Below, piece after piece: positions 27,085 through 35,158 of a stretch of 64,000 nt of DNA. The DNA is from Micromonospora sp. WMMA1363 (GTDB taxonomy: Bacteria > Actinomycetota > Actinomycetes > Mycobacteriales > Micromonosporaceae), in NCBI RefSeq assembly GCF_030345795.1, contig NZ_JAUALB010000001.1:2289001-2353000 (forward strand), read 5' to 3'. Both the position numbers and the translations under genes were made by a program. The first letter of the stretch is position 1. Each line of letters starts with the position of its first letter. The notes below the pieces were generated by a model. That model was not told the origin of the DNA. It searched no databases and saw only the letters and a program-made list of their open reading frames with translations.

Positions 27085-28383
27085 GTGCGCGACGGGCTGC
27101 GCGGGCTGACCACCCGCGGCCGTTCGTTCTTCGCGGCAGCGGTCGCCGCGGCGATCTCGGCCGCGATTCTCGGTGAGAAGGACCTGCTGCGGGTGGCCGT
27201 GCTGCTCGCCGTTCTTCCGCTGCTAGCCGCGTGGTATGTGGGGCGCAGCCGCTACAAGCTGGCCTGCCACCGGTCGCTGGACCCACACCGGGTGCCGGTC
27301 GGCGCCAGCTCCCGGGTGGTGCTGCGTTTGCAGAACCTGTCCCGGCTGCCCACCGGCACCCTGCTGTTGGAGGATCGGCTGCCGTACGCGCTGGGCAGCC
27401 GCCCCCGGGTGGTGCTCGACCGGCTCGGCGCCAACCAGGCCAGCTCGGTGGCGTACACGGTGCGGGCCGACGTGCGCGGGCGGTACGAGGTCGGCCCGCT
27501 GGTGGTCCGGATGACCGACCCGTTCGGCCTGTGCGAGCTGACCCGATCCTTCCCCAGCACCGACCGGCTGACGGTGATCCCGCAGGTCACCCCGCTACCC
27601 ATGATCCGTCTCCCCGGCGAGTACGCGGGCAGCGGCGACAGCCGGGCCCGGTCCGTGGCGGTGCACGGCGAGGACGACACGGCCACCCGGGAGTACCGGA
27701 TGGGTGACGACCTGCGCCGGGTGCACTGGAAGTCGACCGCCCGCACCGGTGAGTTGATGGTGCGCCGCGAGGAGCAGCCCTGGGAGAGTCGGGCCACCGT
27801 CCTGCTCGACACCCGGGCGTACGGGCACTGCGGCGACGGTCCCACTGCCAGCTTCGAGTGGGCGGTCTCGGCCGCCGCGAGCATCGCCGTACACCTGCGT
27901 CAGGGCGGTTACAAGCTGCGGCTGGTGACCGGCTCCGGCACCGACATCGACGCGACGGAGGTGACCGGCGGCGGCCTACTCCTCGATCACCTCGCCGACG
28001 TACGTCTCGACCAGCGCGTCGAGATCGCCACGCTGGTGCAGCGGGTCCGGCAGCGCTCCGACGGCGGCCTGATCATCGGCCTGTTCGGGTCGCTGAGCAC
28101 CACCGAGGCCGAGCTGCTGGCCGCGCTACGCGGCAACGGGGCGACCTGCGTCGCGTTCCTGCTGGACAGCTCGACCTGGCTCAACCTGCCCACCAAGGCC
28201 CGGGCCGAGGCCGACCACGCCCACGGCATCGCCGCGCTCGCGCTGTTGCAGAGTGGGTGGCGGGTGGTCGGCGTTGACCACGGTGCCCGGCTGCCCGCAC
28301 TGTGGCCACAGGCCGCGCGAGGTTCGCAGGGCTTCGCCGTCCGGGCGGCCCTCGCCGAGACGGTTGCCGGCGGCATGCGATGA
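27085..28383 (+). CDS. DUF58 domain protein
   Basis: A 432-residue protein with two N-terminal hydrophobic spans (about 12-55) and a C-terminal DUF58 domain, an atypical von Willebrand A-like fold found next to MoxR ATPases. Visible marks are YEVGPLVVRMTDPFGLCE and the DUF58 core EYRMGDDLRRVHWKSTARTG followed by LMVRREEQPWE. Start GTG 27085 lies 1 base after the moxR stop. It probably works with the MoxR ATPase and the downstream transglutaminase in envelope assembly or protein maturation; this follows from the conserved operon, not from direct evidence. Confidence 0.92.
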   Translation: MRDGLRGLTTRGRSFFAAAVAAAISAAILGEKDLLRVAVLLAVLPLLAAWYVGRSRYKLACHRSLDPHRVPVGASSRVVLRLQNLSRLPTGTLLLEDRLPYALGSRPRVVLDRLGANQASSVAYTVRADVRGRYEVGPLVVRMTDPFGLCELTRSFPSTDRLTVIPQVTPLPMIRLPGEYAGSGDSRARSVAVHGEDDTATREYRMGDDLRRVHWKSTARTGELMVRREEQPWESRATVLLDTRAYGHCGDGPTASFEWAVSAAASIAVHLRQGGYKLRLVTGSGTDIDATEVTGGGLLLDHLADVRLDQRVEIATLVQRVRQRSDGGLIIGLFGSLSTTEAELLAALRGNGATCVAFLLDSSTWLNLPTKARAEADHAHGIAALALLQSGWRVVGVDHGARLPALWPQAARGSQGFAVRAALAETVAGGMR

Positions 28384-28399
28384 ACGGACGGTTCCCCTC

Positions 28400-30850
28400 A
28401 TGATCGCCCACCGGAACCTGGGCCTTGTCGCGGCCGCCGCGACGCTACTCGCCGCGGCGCCGCTGTCGGCCATCTTCGAGCGCTGGACGTGGCTGGTCCA
28501 GTCGACCATCGCGGTCGCGGTGGTGGCCACGGTGGCGGCGCTGACCCGGCTGGGCCGGCTGCCGCTGTGGGGGCAGACGCTCGGCATGCTGGCCGGTCTG
28601 ACGCTCGCCCTGGGGTGGCTCTTCCCCTCCGGCTCCGAACTGTTCAAGGTCGTACCCACCCCGGCCACCTTCGGGTACTTCGCTTCACTGGCCGACGCCT
28701 CGCTGGTGGACATCCGTTCGTACGGGGTCAAGGTGCCGGACACCGACCCGCTGCTGTTCATCACGGTGCTCGGGGTCGGCGGGGTCGCGGTGCTGGTCGA
28801 TCTGGTGGCGGTCGGGCTGCGCCGGCCGGCGCTCGCCGGCCTGCCGATGCTGGCCATCTACTCGGTGCCGGTGGCGGTCTACGTCGACAGCGTTCCGCCC
28901 GTGCCGTTCGTCGTCGGCGCGGCCGGTTACCTGTGGCTCCTGGTCACCGACAACGTCGACCGGGTCCGCCGGTTCGGCCGACGGTTCACCGGCGACGGCC
29001 GGGGTGTCGACGTCTGGGAGTCCTCCCCACTGTCCGCTGCCGGCCGCCGGCTCGCGGCGGTAGGCGTCGTGCTGGCCGTCGTGGTGCCGCTGGCCCCGCT
29101 GCCGGGGATGAACGCCAGCCTGCTCGACACGCTCGGCTCCGGTACCGGTGCCGGCACCGACCGGCCGGGCCAGGGCAACTCGCCCGACCGGATCGACCTC
29201 TTCGCCACGCTGAGCGGTCAGCTCAACCAGAGCGAGGTCGCCGACCTGGTGAAGGTCACCACCGACGAGCCGAACCCGTTCTACCTGCGCTTCGGCGTCG
29301 CCGACAAACTGCGGCCCGACGGTTTCCGGGCGAGCAACCCCACCGGCCGTGCGGTACTGCCCGACCCGCCGGAACGGACCCGGCCGGGCGTCGAGCGCAA
29401 CACCTACTCGGCCACCGTCGAGGTGACGAAGAACCTCGCGATGCCGTATCTCCCCGTGTACCGTGAGCCCCTGCGCGTCGAGGGCCTGAGCGGCAACTGG
29501 TACTACGACAAGAACCTCCAGGTGTTCTTCTCCAACCGGGAGTCCTCGCGGGACAGGCGCTACGCGTTCGAGTACGTCCGGACGGCGTACACCCCGGCGG
29601 CGCTGCGGCAGGCGCGGCCGCTGCCGCCCGACCACAGCCTGCGCCGGCAGACGGTCACCCCGCATGTGCCGGAGGTGGACGCGCTGGTCGAAACCCTCCT
29701 CCGGGGCAAGACCACCGAGTACGACAAGGTCCGCGCCGTCTACGACTACTTCTCCGCGGAGAACGGGTTCAGCTACGCCCTGAGCACCGAGGGCGGCACC
29801 AGCGGCGAGGACATCGTCAACTTCCTCACCAACAAGGCCGGCTTCTGCCAGCAGTACGCCGCCGCGATGGCGTGGCTGGTCCGCGCCGCCGACGTCCCGG
29901 CACGGGTGGCCTTCGGCTTCACCAACGGCGTCAACTCCGGTGGCGGCACGTACACCCTGACCAACCGCAACCTGCACGCCTGGACCGAGGTCTACTTCGA
30001 CGGGTTCGGCTGGGTTCCCTTCGACGCCACCCCCGCCTACGGAGTTCAGGGTGCCGCCCGCTCGGCCTGGGCGCCGGACACCGATGCCCCGGAGGGGACC
30101 GCCCCGGGGCCGAGCACCGCCGGCGGCCCCGCCGGTCCGGAGTCCACGGCCGGTCCGGAGCGTCGTCTCGACGGGCAGGAGGACGTGTCCTCCGGGCTGT
30201 CGGCCACCCCCGGCACGCCGATCCGGTCGACGCCGATCTGGGTGTGGTGGGCCGCTGGCGTCCTGGCGCTGCTCGCGCTGCTCGCCGTCCCGGCGCTGCG
30301 GCGACTCGCCCTGCGCCGCCGGCGCAGCGGTGGGCGGGCACCGGCGCCGGTCACCGGCGCCGCCGCGGCGCCGGCCGGCGGGCGGCGGATGGTGGTTCTG
30401 GCCGACGCGGACCGTGCCCGCGTCGACGCGCACACCGCCTGGGACGAACTGCTCGACACGCTGGTGGACTTCCGGGTACGAATCGACCGGGCGGAGACGC
30501 CCCGGGCGACCGCCGACCGGCTGGCCCGGGAGACGCTCGCGGGCGACACCGCCGCGACGGCGGCGGTACGCCTACTCGGCCAGGCAGAGGAGCGGGCCCG
30601 CTACGCCCGGGACCCGCTCACCGGTGAGCCGTTGCCGCGCGCTCTCCGCCACGTCCGTGCCGCGCTCGCTACCCGGGCCGATCGACGGACCCGCCTGCTG
30701 GCGGCTACTCTCCCCCCGTCGGTGCTGCTGCGCTGGCGTGTTGCCACGACGGACCGGTCAGCCCGACTGGTGACGATGCACGGCCGACTCCGATACGCGG
30801 TCCTACGGTGGAATCCCCGACGGCTGCTCGCCAACCGCTTCGCCCGCTGA
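28400..30850 (+). CDS. TgpA-like transglutaminase membrane protein
   Basis: An 816-residue protein with several N-terminal membrane spans (about 10-240, DUF3488/TgpA_N type), an extracytoplasmic transglutaminase-like cysteine-protease fold and a final span with a C-terminal cytoplasmic DUF4129-like tail. The catalytic Cys is in NKAGFCQQYAAAMAWLVRAA, the His in NLHAWTEVYFDGFGWVPFD and the Asp in FDATP. These are the TgpA triad elements. The ATG at 28400 gives a normal hydrophobic start; a longer frame from 28253 overlaps the DUF58 gene. Third gene of the MoxR-DUF58-TgpA operon. Substrate unknown. Confidence 0.92.
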   Translation: MIAHRNLGLVAAAATLLAAAPLSAIFERWTWLVQSTIAVAVVATVAALTRLGRLPLWGQTLGMLAGLTLALGWLFPSGSELFKVVPTPATFGYFASLADASLVDIRSYGVKVPDTDPLLFITVLGVGGVAVLVDLVAVGLRRPALAGLPMLAIYSVPVAVYVDSVPPVPFVVGAAGYLWLLVTDNVDRVRRFGRRFTGDGRGVDVWESSPLSAAGRRLAAVGVVLAVVVPLAPLPGMNASLLDTLGSGTGAGTDRPGQGNSPDRIDLFATLSGQLNQSEVADLVKVTTDEPNPFYLRFGVADKLRPDGFRASNPTGRAVLPDPPERTRPGVERNTYSATVEVTKNLAMPYLPVYREPLRVEGLSGNWYYDKNLQVFFSNRESSRDRRYAFEYVRTAYTPAALRQARPLPPDHSLRRQTVTPHVPEVDALVETLLRGKTTEYDKVRAVYDYFSAENGFSYALSTEGGTSGEDIVNFLTNKAGFCQQYAAAMAWLVRAADVPARVAFGFTNGVNSGGGTYTLTNRNLHAWTEVYFDGFGWVPFDATPAYGVQGAARSAWAPDTDAPEGTAPGPSTAGGPAGPESTAGPERRLDGQEDVSSGLSATPGTPIRSTPIWVWWAAGVLALLALLAVPALRRLALRRRRSGGRAPAPVTGAAAAPAGGRRMVVLADADRARVDAHTAWDELLDTLVDFRVRIDRAETPRATADRLARETLAGDTAATAAVRLLGQAEERARYARDPLTGEPLPRALRHVRAALATRADRRTRLLAATLPPSVLLRWRVATTDRSARLVTMHGRLRYAVLRWNPRRLLANRFAR

Positions 30851-30933
30851 CCCGGTGTTACCTTCGAGACAGGTAGGCACCGGCCCGCCGGAACGGTGGT
30901 AGTCGGCGGGTTCGCGGCCGGTCGCCGAGATGT

Positions 30934-31020
30934 TCCAACCGGCGGGCGCGCGGAAGTGCCGGACGAGGGCCAGTTCTCGATGGAGCTGTGGGGTCCAACC
31001 GGCGGGCGCGCGGAAGTGCC
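30934..31020. repeat. 27-bp direct repeat, two copies, 33-bp spacing
   Basis: TCCAACCGGCGGGCGCGCGG plus AAGTGCC occurs identically at 30934-30960 and 30994-31020, separated by 33 unrelated bases. It lies in the gap between the TgpA-like gene and the DUF3040 gene, which otherwise shows no gene. Only two copies exist, there are no cas genes nearby and no leader, so this is not annotated as CRISPR. Confidence 0.75.
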
Positions 31021-31087
31021 ACATGTCGCCGCCGATGCGGCGGCGCAGCCCCGCCGTCGAGCGCGAACCCGACCGGTCCGGAGAGGG

Positions 31088-31483
31088 TCAGCGATGCCCC
31101 TCCGGGCGCTGCCGCCAGCGGTCCTCCATCCGGTCCAGGAGCGACGACCGCCGGCCGGCCCGTCCGCGGGGACGGCGTGCCGTCGTCGTCCCGCCCACGA
31201 CGTGCAGGTCAGGTGACTGCGCCCGCCGGTGCGACTGCACCCCGAAGCCCAGCGCGGCCAGCATGACGACGAATCCCGCCACTGCCAGCGGCGGAGTCTT
31301 GATCACCGCGCCGTAGACCAGTAGGGCCAAACCGACGACGGCGACGCCGGCAGCGACGAGCAGGCGACGCCGCGCGTGGAAACGCGGGTCGCTGGCGCGC
31401 ACGGCCGAGGCGAATTTGGGGTCCTCGGCAAGCGACCGCTCGATCTGATCGAACAGCCGCTGCTCGTGCTCCGAGAGCGGCAC
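31088..31483 (-). CDS. DUF3040 membrane protein
   Basis: A 131-residue actinobacteria-specific DUF3040 protein. The N-terminus MPLSEHEQRLFDQIERSLAEDPKFASAVR is the family hallmark, followed by a basic segment and two membrane spans (about 40-60 and 64-84), then a basic cytoplasmic tail rich in Arg/Gly. Function is unknown; family members often lie near division or wall genes. It is convergent with the TgpA-like gene and its start lies about 115 bp from the dinB stop on the same strand, so co-transcription with dinB is possible. Confidence 0.9.
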   Translation of the reverse strand: MPLSEHEQRLFDQIERSLAEDPKFASAVRASDPRFHARRRLLVAAGVAVVGLALLVYGAVIKTPPLAVAGFVVMLAALGFGVQSHRRAQSPDLHVVGGTTTARRPRGRAGRRSSLLDRMEDRWRQRPEGHR

Positions 31484-31598
31484 GGCACTCCTCCCCGGTC
31501 ACGTGGGTCGGCCCGGTCGGGCCGACAGACCGTGGCAGCCAACCGGCTGCTTACCCGCAAGTCTACGAGGGGCCTCGCGCGTCGGAAAGCGGGACGAC

Positions 31599-32858
31599 CT
31601 ATGGTCGACTCTGATTTTCGTCTGGACGTGGATCCCGGACTCGGAGCAGACTTGCGGGACCTATGACGGACCGCCCGAAACGGGCAGCAGCGGCGTCAGC
31701 GGCAGCTTCCGCCTCCCGCCAGCCCCGTTCCGGCGCGCCGAGGGCGAGTTGCCGCGGGGTCTCCCGCGCCGCCGAAAGACCCTCGGCCCGGACGCCGACC
31801 AGCCGGATCGGCTCCGTCGGGTCGAGGGCGGTCCAGAGCGCCCAAGCCGTGTCGAACATCTCCCGACCGACATCGGTGGGCACGTCAAGGGTACGGGAGC
31901 GGCTGACGGTGCGAAAGTCTGCCAGGCGCACCTTCAGCGAGACCGTCCGGCCCACCTGCCCGGCGCGGCGCAGCCGGCCGCCGACCCTCTCGGCGAGCCC
32001 GAGCAGAGCCCGCCGGATCTCCTGGGGGTCGACCACGTCGACGTCGAACGTCACCTCGGCGCCGATCGACTTCTCCACCTGCTCGAGGGCGATCCGGCGC
32101 GCGTCCCGCCCCCATGCCAGCTCGCGCAGGTGACGGGCGGCCGCCTCGCCGAGCGCCTGCCGCAGCATCCCGATCGGTGCCCGCGCCAGCTCACCGACGG
32201 TGGTCAGACCGAGCCGGTGCAACGTCTCGGCGGAGCGCTCCCCCACCCCCCACAGCGCCGCCACCGGCAGCGGGTGCAGGAAGTCGAGCACCCGGGCGGT
32301 CGGGACGACCAGCAGGCCGTCCGGTTTGGCCCGGGTCGAGCCGAGCTTCGCCACGAACTTGCTCGGCGCCACCCCGACCGAACAGGTGAGCTCCTGCTCC
32401 CGCGCCACCCGCTCGCGGACCAGCCGGGCGATCACGGCCGGTGGGCCGAACAGCCGCCGGGCACCGGCCACGTCGAGGAACGCCTCGTCCAGGGAGAGCG
32501 GCTCGACCAGCGGGGTGACCTCCCGGAAGATCTGCATGACAGCTCTGGAGGCGGCCGTGTACGCGGGCAAGTCGGGCGGCAGGAACACCGCCTGCGGGCA
32601 GAGCGCCCGGGCCCGCATGATCGGCATGGCGCTGCGTACGCCGTATCGCCGAGCCTCGTAGCTCGCCGAACTGACCACCCCGCGCGGCCCGGCCCCGCCG
32701 ACCACGACCGGCCGCCCGCGCAGCTCCGGTCGGCGGCGCACCTCCACCGAGGCGAAGAACGCGTCCATGTCGACGTGCAGCATCGAGCAGCCGGAATCGT
32801 CGGCGTCCGACCCGAAGCGCGGATCGCCGCCCCGGGGCAACGACTGGCTGCGGCCCAT
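31599..32858 (-). CDS. dinB: DNA polymerase IV (Y family)
   Basis: A Y-family translesion DNA polymerase of 419 residues. The palm motifs are present: MLHVDMDAFFASVEVRRRPE (about 26-45, first catalytic Asp), SYEARRYGVRSAMP and PLSLDEAFLDVAG with the second acidic pair. TCSVGVAPSKFVAKLGS, a helix-hairpin-helix region (ALWGVGERSAETLHRLGL) and the little-finger domain follow. No obvious beta-clamp motif stands out at the C-terminus. Start 32858 adds 25 residues before the family N-terminus, so an internal start such as the codon for MLHVDMD is possible. No LexA-type box was seen immediately upstream. The mutasome genes lie about 2.5 kb away. Confidence 0.94.
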   Translation of the reverse strand: MGRSQSLPRGGDPRFGSDADDSGCSMLHVDMDAFFASVEVRRRPELRGRPVVVGGAGPRGVVSSASYEARRYGVRSAMPIMRARALCPQAVFLPPDLPAYTAASRAVMQIFREVTPLVEPLSLDEAFLDVAGARRLFGPPAVIARLVRERVAREQELTCSVGVAPSKFVAKLGSTRAKPDGLLVVPTARVLDFLHPLPVAALWGVGERSAETLHRLGLTTVGELARAPIGMLRQALGEAAARHLRELAWGRDARRIALEQVEKSIGAEVTFDVDVVDPQEIRRALLGLAERVGGRLRRAGQVGRTVSLKVRLADFRTVSRSRTLDVPTDVGREMFDTAWALWTALDPTEPIRLVGVRAEGLSAARETPRQLALGAPERGWREAEAAADAAAARFGRSVIGPASLLRVRDPRPDENQSRP

Positions 32859-32898
32859 GCCGGAGAGGCTAGCGGCCAGGTCCGACGAAACCGCCGGG

Positions 32899-34056
32899 TC
32901 AGCCCCGCACCACCAGCAGCGGGATCGTCATCTCCGCCGCGGTGTCCGCCCCGTGGTACGCGACCAGCCGGCTCGCCATCGGCGGCTCCGACCGGGTGGC
33001 CAGCACGGCGTAGGTGGTGTTGCAGACCACCACCACGTCCCCGATCCGGCTCAGATGCGCCTCGGGCACCGGACCGAACCAGCCGGCAGCCACGAACTGC
33101 TCGCGCGTGCGCACGCGCGCCGCGCCGCCGAGCACCGCGGACCAGGTGGCCAGCACGTCGTCCCGGGCACCCGGCGCCACGTGCAGGTAACGGACGCGGG
33201 GTTCACCGGCGACCACGGCCACCCCGTCCCGCAGGCGCGGGTCGGTGTCCAGGTCGAACCGGTGCGCGGCGGGCACGTCGAGCTGCCCGTGGTCGGCGGT
33301 GACCAGCAGCGCGGCGTCCGGCGGCAGGCCGTCCACGAGGTGGGCCAGCAGCTGGTCCACCTCGGCGGCGGCGGCCCGCCAGGGCATCGAGTCGACGCCA
33401 CTGAGATGGCCGTGCCGGTCCAGGTCGGGATGGTAGCCGGAGACCAGGGTGGGCCCGGCGCCGGCGGCCAGGGCGGCGAGCATCTCCCGGCCCAGCGCGT
33501 CGACGCCGGCTGCCCCCCGGTAGTCGCCGCCACGATTGGCCGCCAGGGTCAACCCGCTGCCGCCGAACTCGGGCCGGCTCACCACCGTCACGTGGACGCC
33601 GGCGGCCCGCGCCCGCTCCAACTGGGTGGGGACCGGCTGCCAGCGCAGCGGCTCCGGCTCGCCGGCCCAGTCGATGTGGTTGAGCACCCGGTCGGTCCCG
33701 GGTACCCGCAGGGTGAACCCGAGCACGCCGTGCACGCCGGGCGCGGCGCCGGTGCCCAGGGTCACCAGGCTGGTCGGGGTCGTGGAGGGGAAACCGGAGG
33801 TAAGCGGCCGGCCCACGGTCGCGGCAAGGCCGGCCAGGGTCGGCGCGTACGGTGCGGCGGTCGGTATCTGGTACCAACCGAGGCCGTCGACGAGCAGCAC
33901 CGCGATCCGACGCACGCCGGCCAGCGCCCCGGTGAGACCGAGCACGTCGGTGGCACCGGGCACCCCGAGCACGGCGAGCGCCGCGGGCAGGACGTCGGCG
34001 AGGCTCGCCGCGCCGTACCGGGGGGCGACGGTCTCCAGCGGCCTGACGCCGGTCAT
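32899..34056 (-). CDS. Alkaline-phosphatase-superfamily phosphodiesterase
   Basis: A 385-residue protein of the type I phosphodiesterase/nucleotide pyrophosphatase group of the alkaline phosphatase superfamily. Metal and nucleophile sites are recognisable: VLLVDGLGWYQ (first metal Asp, about 55), FPSTTPTSLVTLGTG (nucleophile Thr/Ser, about 90-104), SGYHPDLDRHGHLSG (Asp and His) and LVTADHGQLDV (Asp-His). No signal peptide is evident, so it is probably cytoplasmic. It overlaps the methyltransferase stop by ATGA. The natural substrate cannot be read from the sequence. Confidence 0.9.
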   Translation of the reverse strand: MTGVRPLETVAPRYGAASLADVLPAALAVLGVPGATDVLGLTGALAGVRRIAVLLVDGLGWYQIPTAAPYAPTLAGLAATVGRPLTSGFPSTTPTSLVTLGTGAAPGVHGVLGFTLRVPGTDRVLNHIDWAGEPEPLRWQPVPTQLERARAAGVHVTVVSRPEFGGSGLTLAANRGGDYRGAAGVDALGREMLAALAAGAGPTLVSGYHPDLDRHGHLSGVDSMPWRAAAAEVDQLLAHLVDGLPPDAALLVTADHGQLDVPAAHRFDLDTDPRLRDGVAVVAGEPRVRYLHVAPGARDDVLATWSAVLGGAARVRTREQFVAAGWFGPVPEAHLSRIGDVVVVCNTTYAVLATRSEPPMASRLVAYHGADTAAEMTIPLLVVRG

Positions 34057-34820
34057 GCCGGGCGACGGGCGAACAGATGCAGCTGGGCGGCGAGGTCCCG
34101 CCAGGGCGCGCGGGCGGCGAGCGCCCGCTCCAGCTCCAGCAGGGCGGCCGGCTGGCCGTCGGCGACCGTCGCGGGCAGCAGGTCGGCGAGGACGCGGACG
34201 CCGTGGATCTCCTCCACCGTCAGCCCGGCGGCGGCGAGCAGCGCGGCGGCGTTCCCGGTGTCGTAACGCCGGCGCAGGGTGTCCCGCGCCCCGGCGGTGC
34301 CGCCGAGGTCGGCGGCCAGCGCGGCGGCCACGTCCAGGTGCCCGTTCATCGCCCGGCCGAGGACCGCGGCGGCCCGCCCGGCCACCAACACGCTCGCGGC
34401 CCCGCCTGGGCGCAGGGCACCGGCCAGCGCGGTGACCACCGGGACCGGGTCGTCGACCACCTCGAGGACGGCGTGGCAGAGCACCAAGTCCACGCTGGCC
34501 GGCTCGACCAGCCCGGTGAGCGCGTCACCGTCACCCTGGACGGCCCGTACCTGGTCGGCGACTCCCGCCTCGGCGGCCCGGCGGGTCAGTGCGGCGAGCG
34601 CGTCGGGATTGGCGTCGACCACGGTGACCCGGTGCCCGGCCCGGGCCAGCGGCACGGCGAAGCCGCCGGTGCCGCCACCCACGTCGAGCACGGCGAGTTC
34701 GGTGTCACCGCGGCGGTCCAGCTCGGCGGCCAGCACCGACCAGATCACGGCGGTCCGGGGGGTCAGCGGCGGCCCGGCGAGGCGGCCTCGGGTCTGCTCC
34801 ACCCGGACGAGCCTAGTCAT
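34053..34820 (-). CDS. SAM-dependent methyltransferase
   Basis: A 255-residue class I methyltransferase. Motif I is AVLDVGGGTGGFAVPLA, with VTVVDANPDALAAL as the acidic end of strand 2 that binds SAM ribose, and VDLVLCHAVLEVVDDP as motif IV. The order matches the CmoA/SmtA-like small-molecule or tRNA methyltransferases of the Methyltransf_11 type. The start at 34820 (MTRLVRVEQTRGRLAG) is chosen because the upstream extension to 35012 reads through a separate small frame. It overlaps the phosphodiesterase start by ATGA. The substrate is unknown. Confidence 0.9.
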   Translation of the reverse strand: MTRLVRVEQTRGRLAGPPLTPRTAVIWSVLAAELDRRGDTELAVLDVGGGTGGFAVPLARAGHRVTVVDANPDALAALTRRAAEAGVADQVRAVQGDGDALTGLVEPASVDLVLCHAVLEVVDDPVPVVTALAGALRPGGAASVLVAGRAAAVLGRAMNGHLDVAAALAADLGGTAGARDTLRRRYDTGNAAALLAAAGLTVEEIHGVRVLADLLPATVADGQPAALLELERALAARAPWRDLAAQLHLFARRPA

Positions 34821-34857
34821 TCGGTCCAGCTCCGCCAGGGACGCCGCCCGGTGGCCC

Positions 34858-35037
34858 TCAGGCCTCACCGCCGGCGGTGCCCTCCTCATCGTTGCGGGAG
34901 CGCACCGAGTTCGCCACGGGCCCGTCGGTGACCTCGTACTCGCGGACCTCGGTGTGGTGCGTGGGCACCCATCCGGCGCCCAGCCGGGTCCGCCGGGTGT
35001 TTGCCACTCCACCGTGGTACGTGTGATTCCCCGTCAT
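34858..35037 (-). CDS. Small hypothetical protein
   Basis: A 59-residue reading frame beginning MTGNHTYHGGVANTRRTRLG and containing AGWVPTHHTEVREYEVTDGP, with an acidic C-terminus NDEEGTAGGEA. I do not recognise a family. It is supported by a normal amino-acid mix, a start with nearby GGGGAACGAG upstream, and by filling the space between dnaE2 and the methyltransferase without overlapping either. It could be a small conserved actinobacterial protein. Confidence 0.55.
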   Translation of the reverse strand: MTGNHTYHGGVANTRRTRLGAGWVPTHHTEVREYEVTDGPVANSVRSRNDEEGTAGGEA

Positions 35038-35054
35038 CGGCTCGTTCCCCTCAT

Positions 35055-35100
35055 GACACGCGGGCCACCCTGCCCACGACACGTGGGCCACCCTGCCCAC
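35055..35100. repeat. Tandem 23-bp duplication
   Basis: Two adjacent 23-base copies (35055-35077 and 35078-35100) differing at one base (GACACGCGGG versus GACACGTGGG), both followed by CCACCCTGCCCAC. They lie just upstream of the small hypothetical gene, in the region between it and dnaE2. Confidence 0.8.
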
Positions 35101-35158
35101 GCGGGCATGGAGTCTCCCGCCATCCGGGACGGAAATCCGTAACGCAGATCACGTCCGG

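Noticed and set aside
30934..31020. CRISPR array
   Set aside because: Only two repeats and one spacer, no leader, and no cas genes anywhere in the window.
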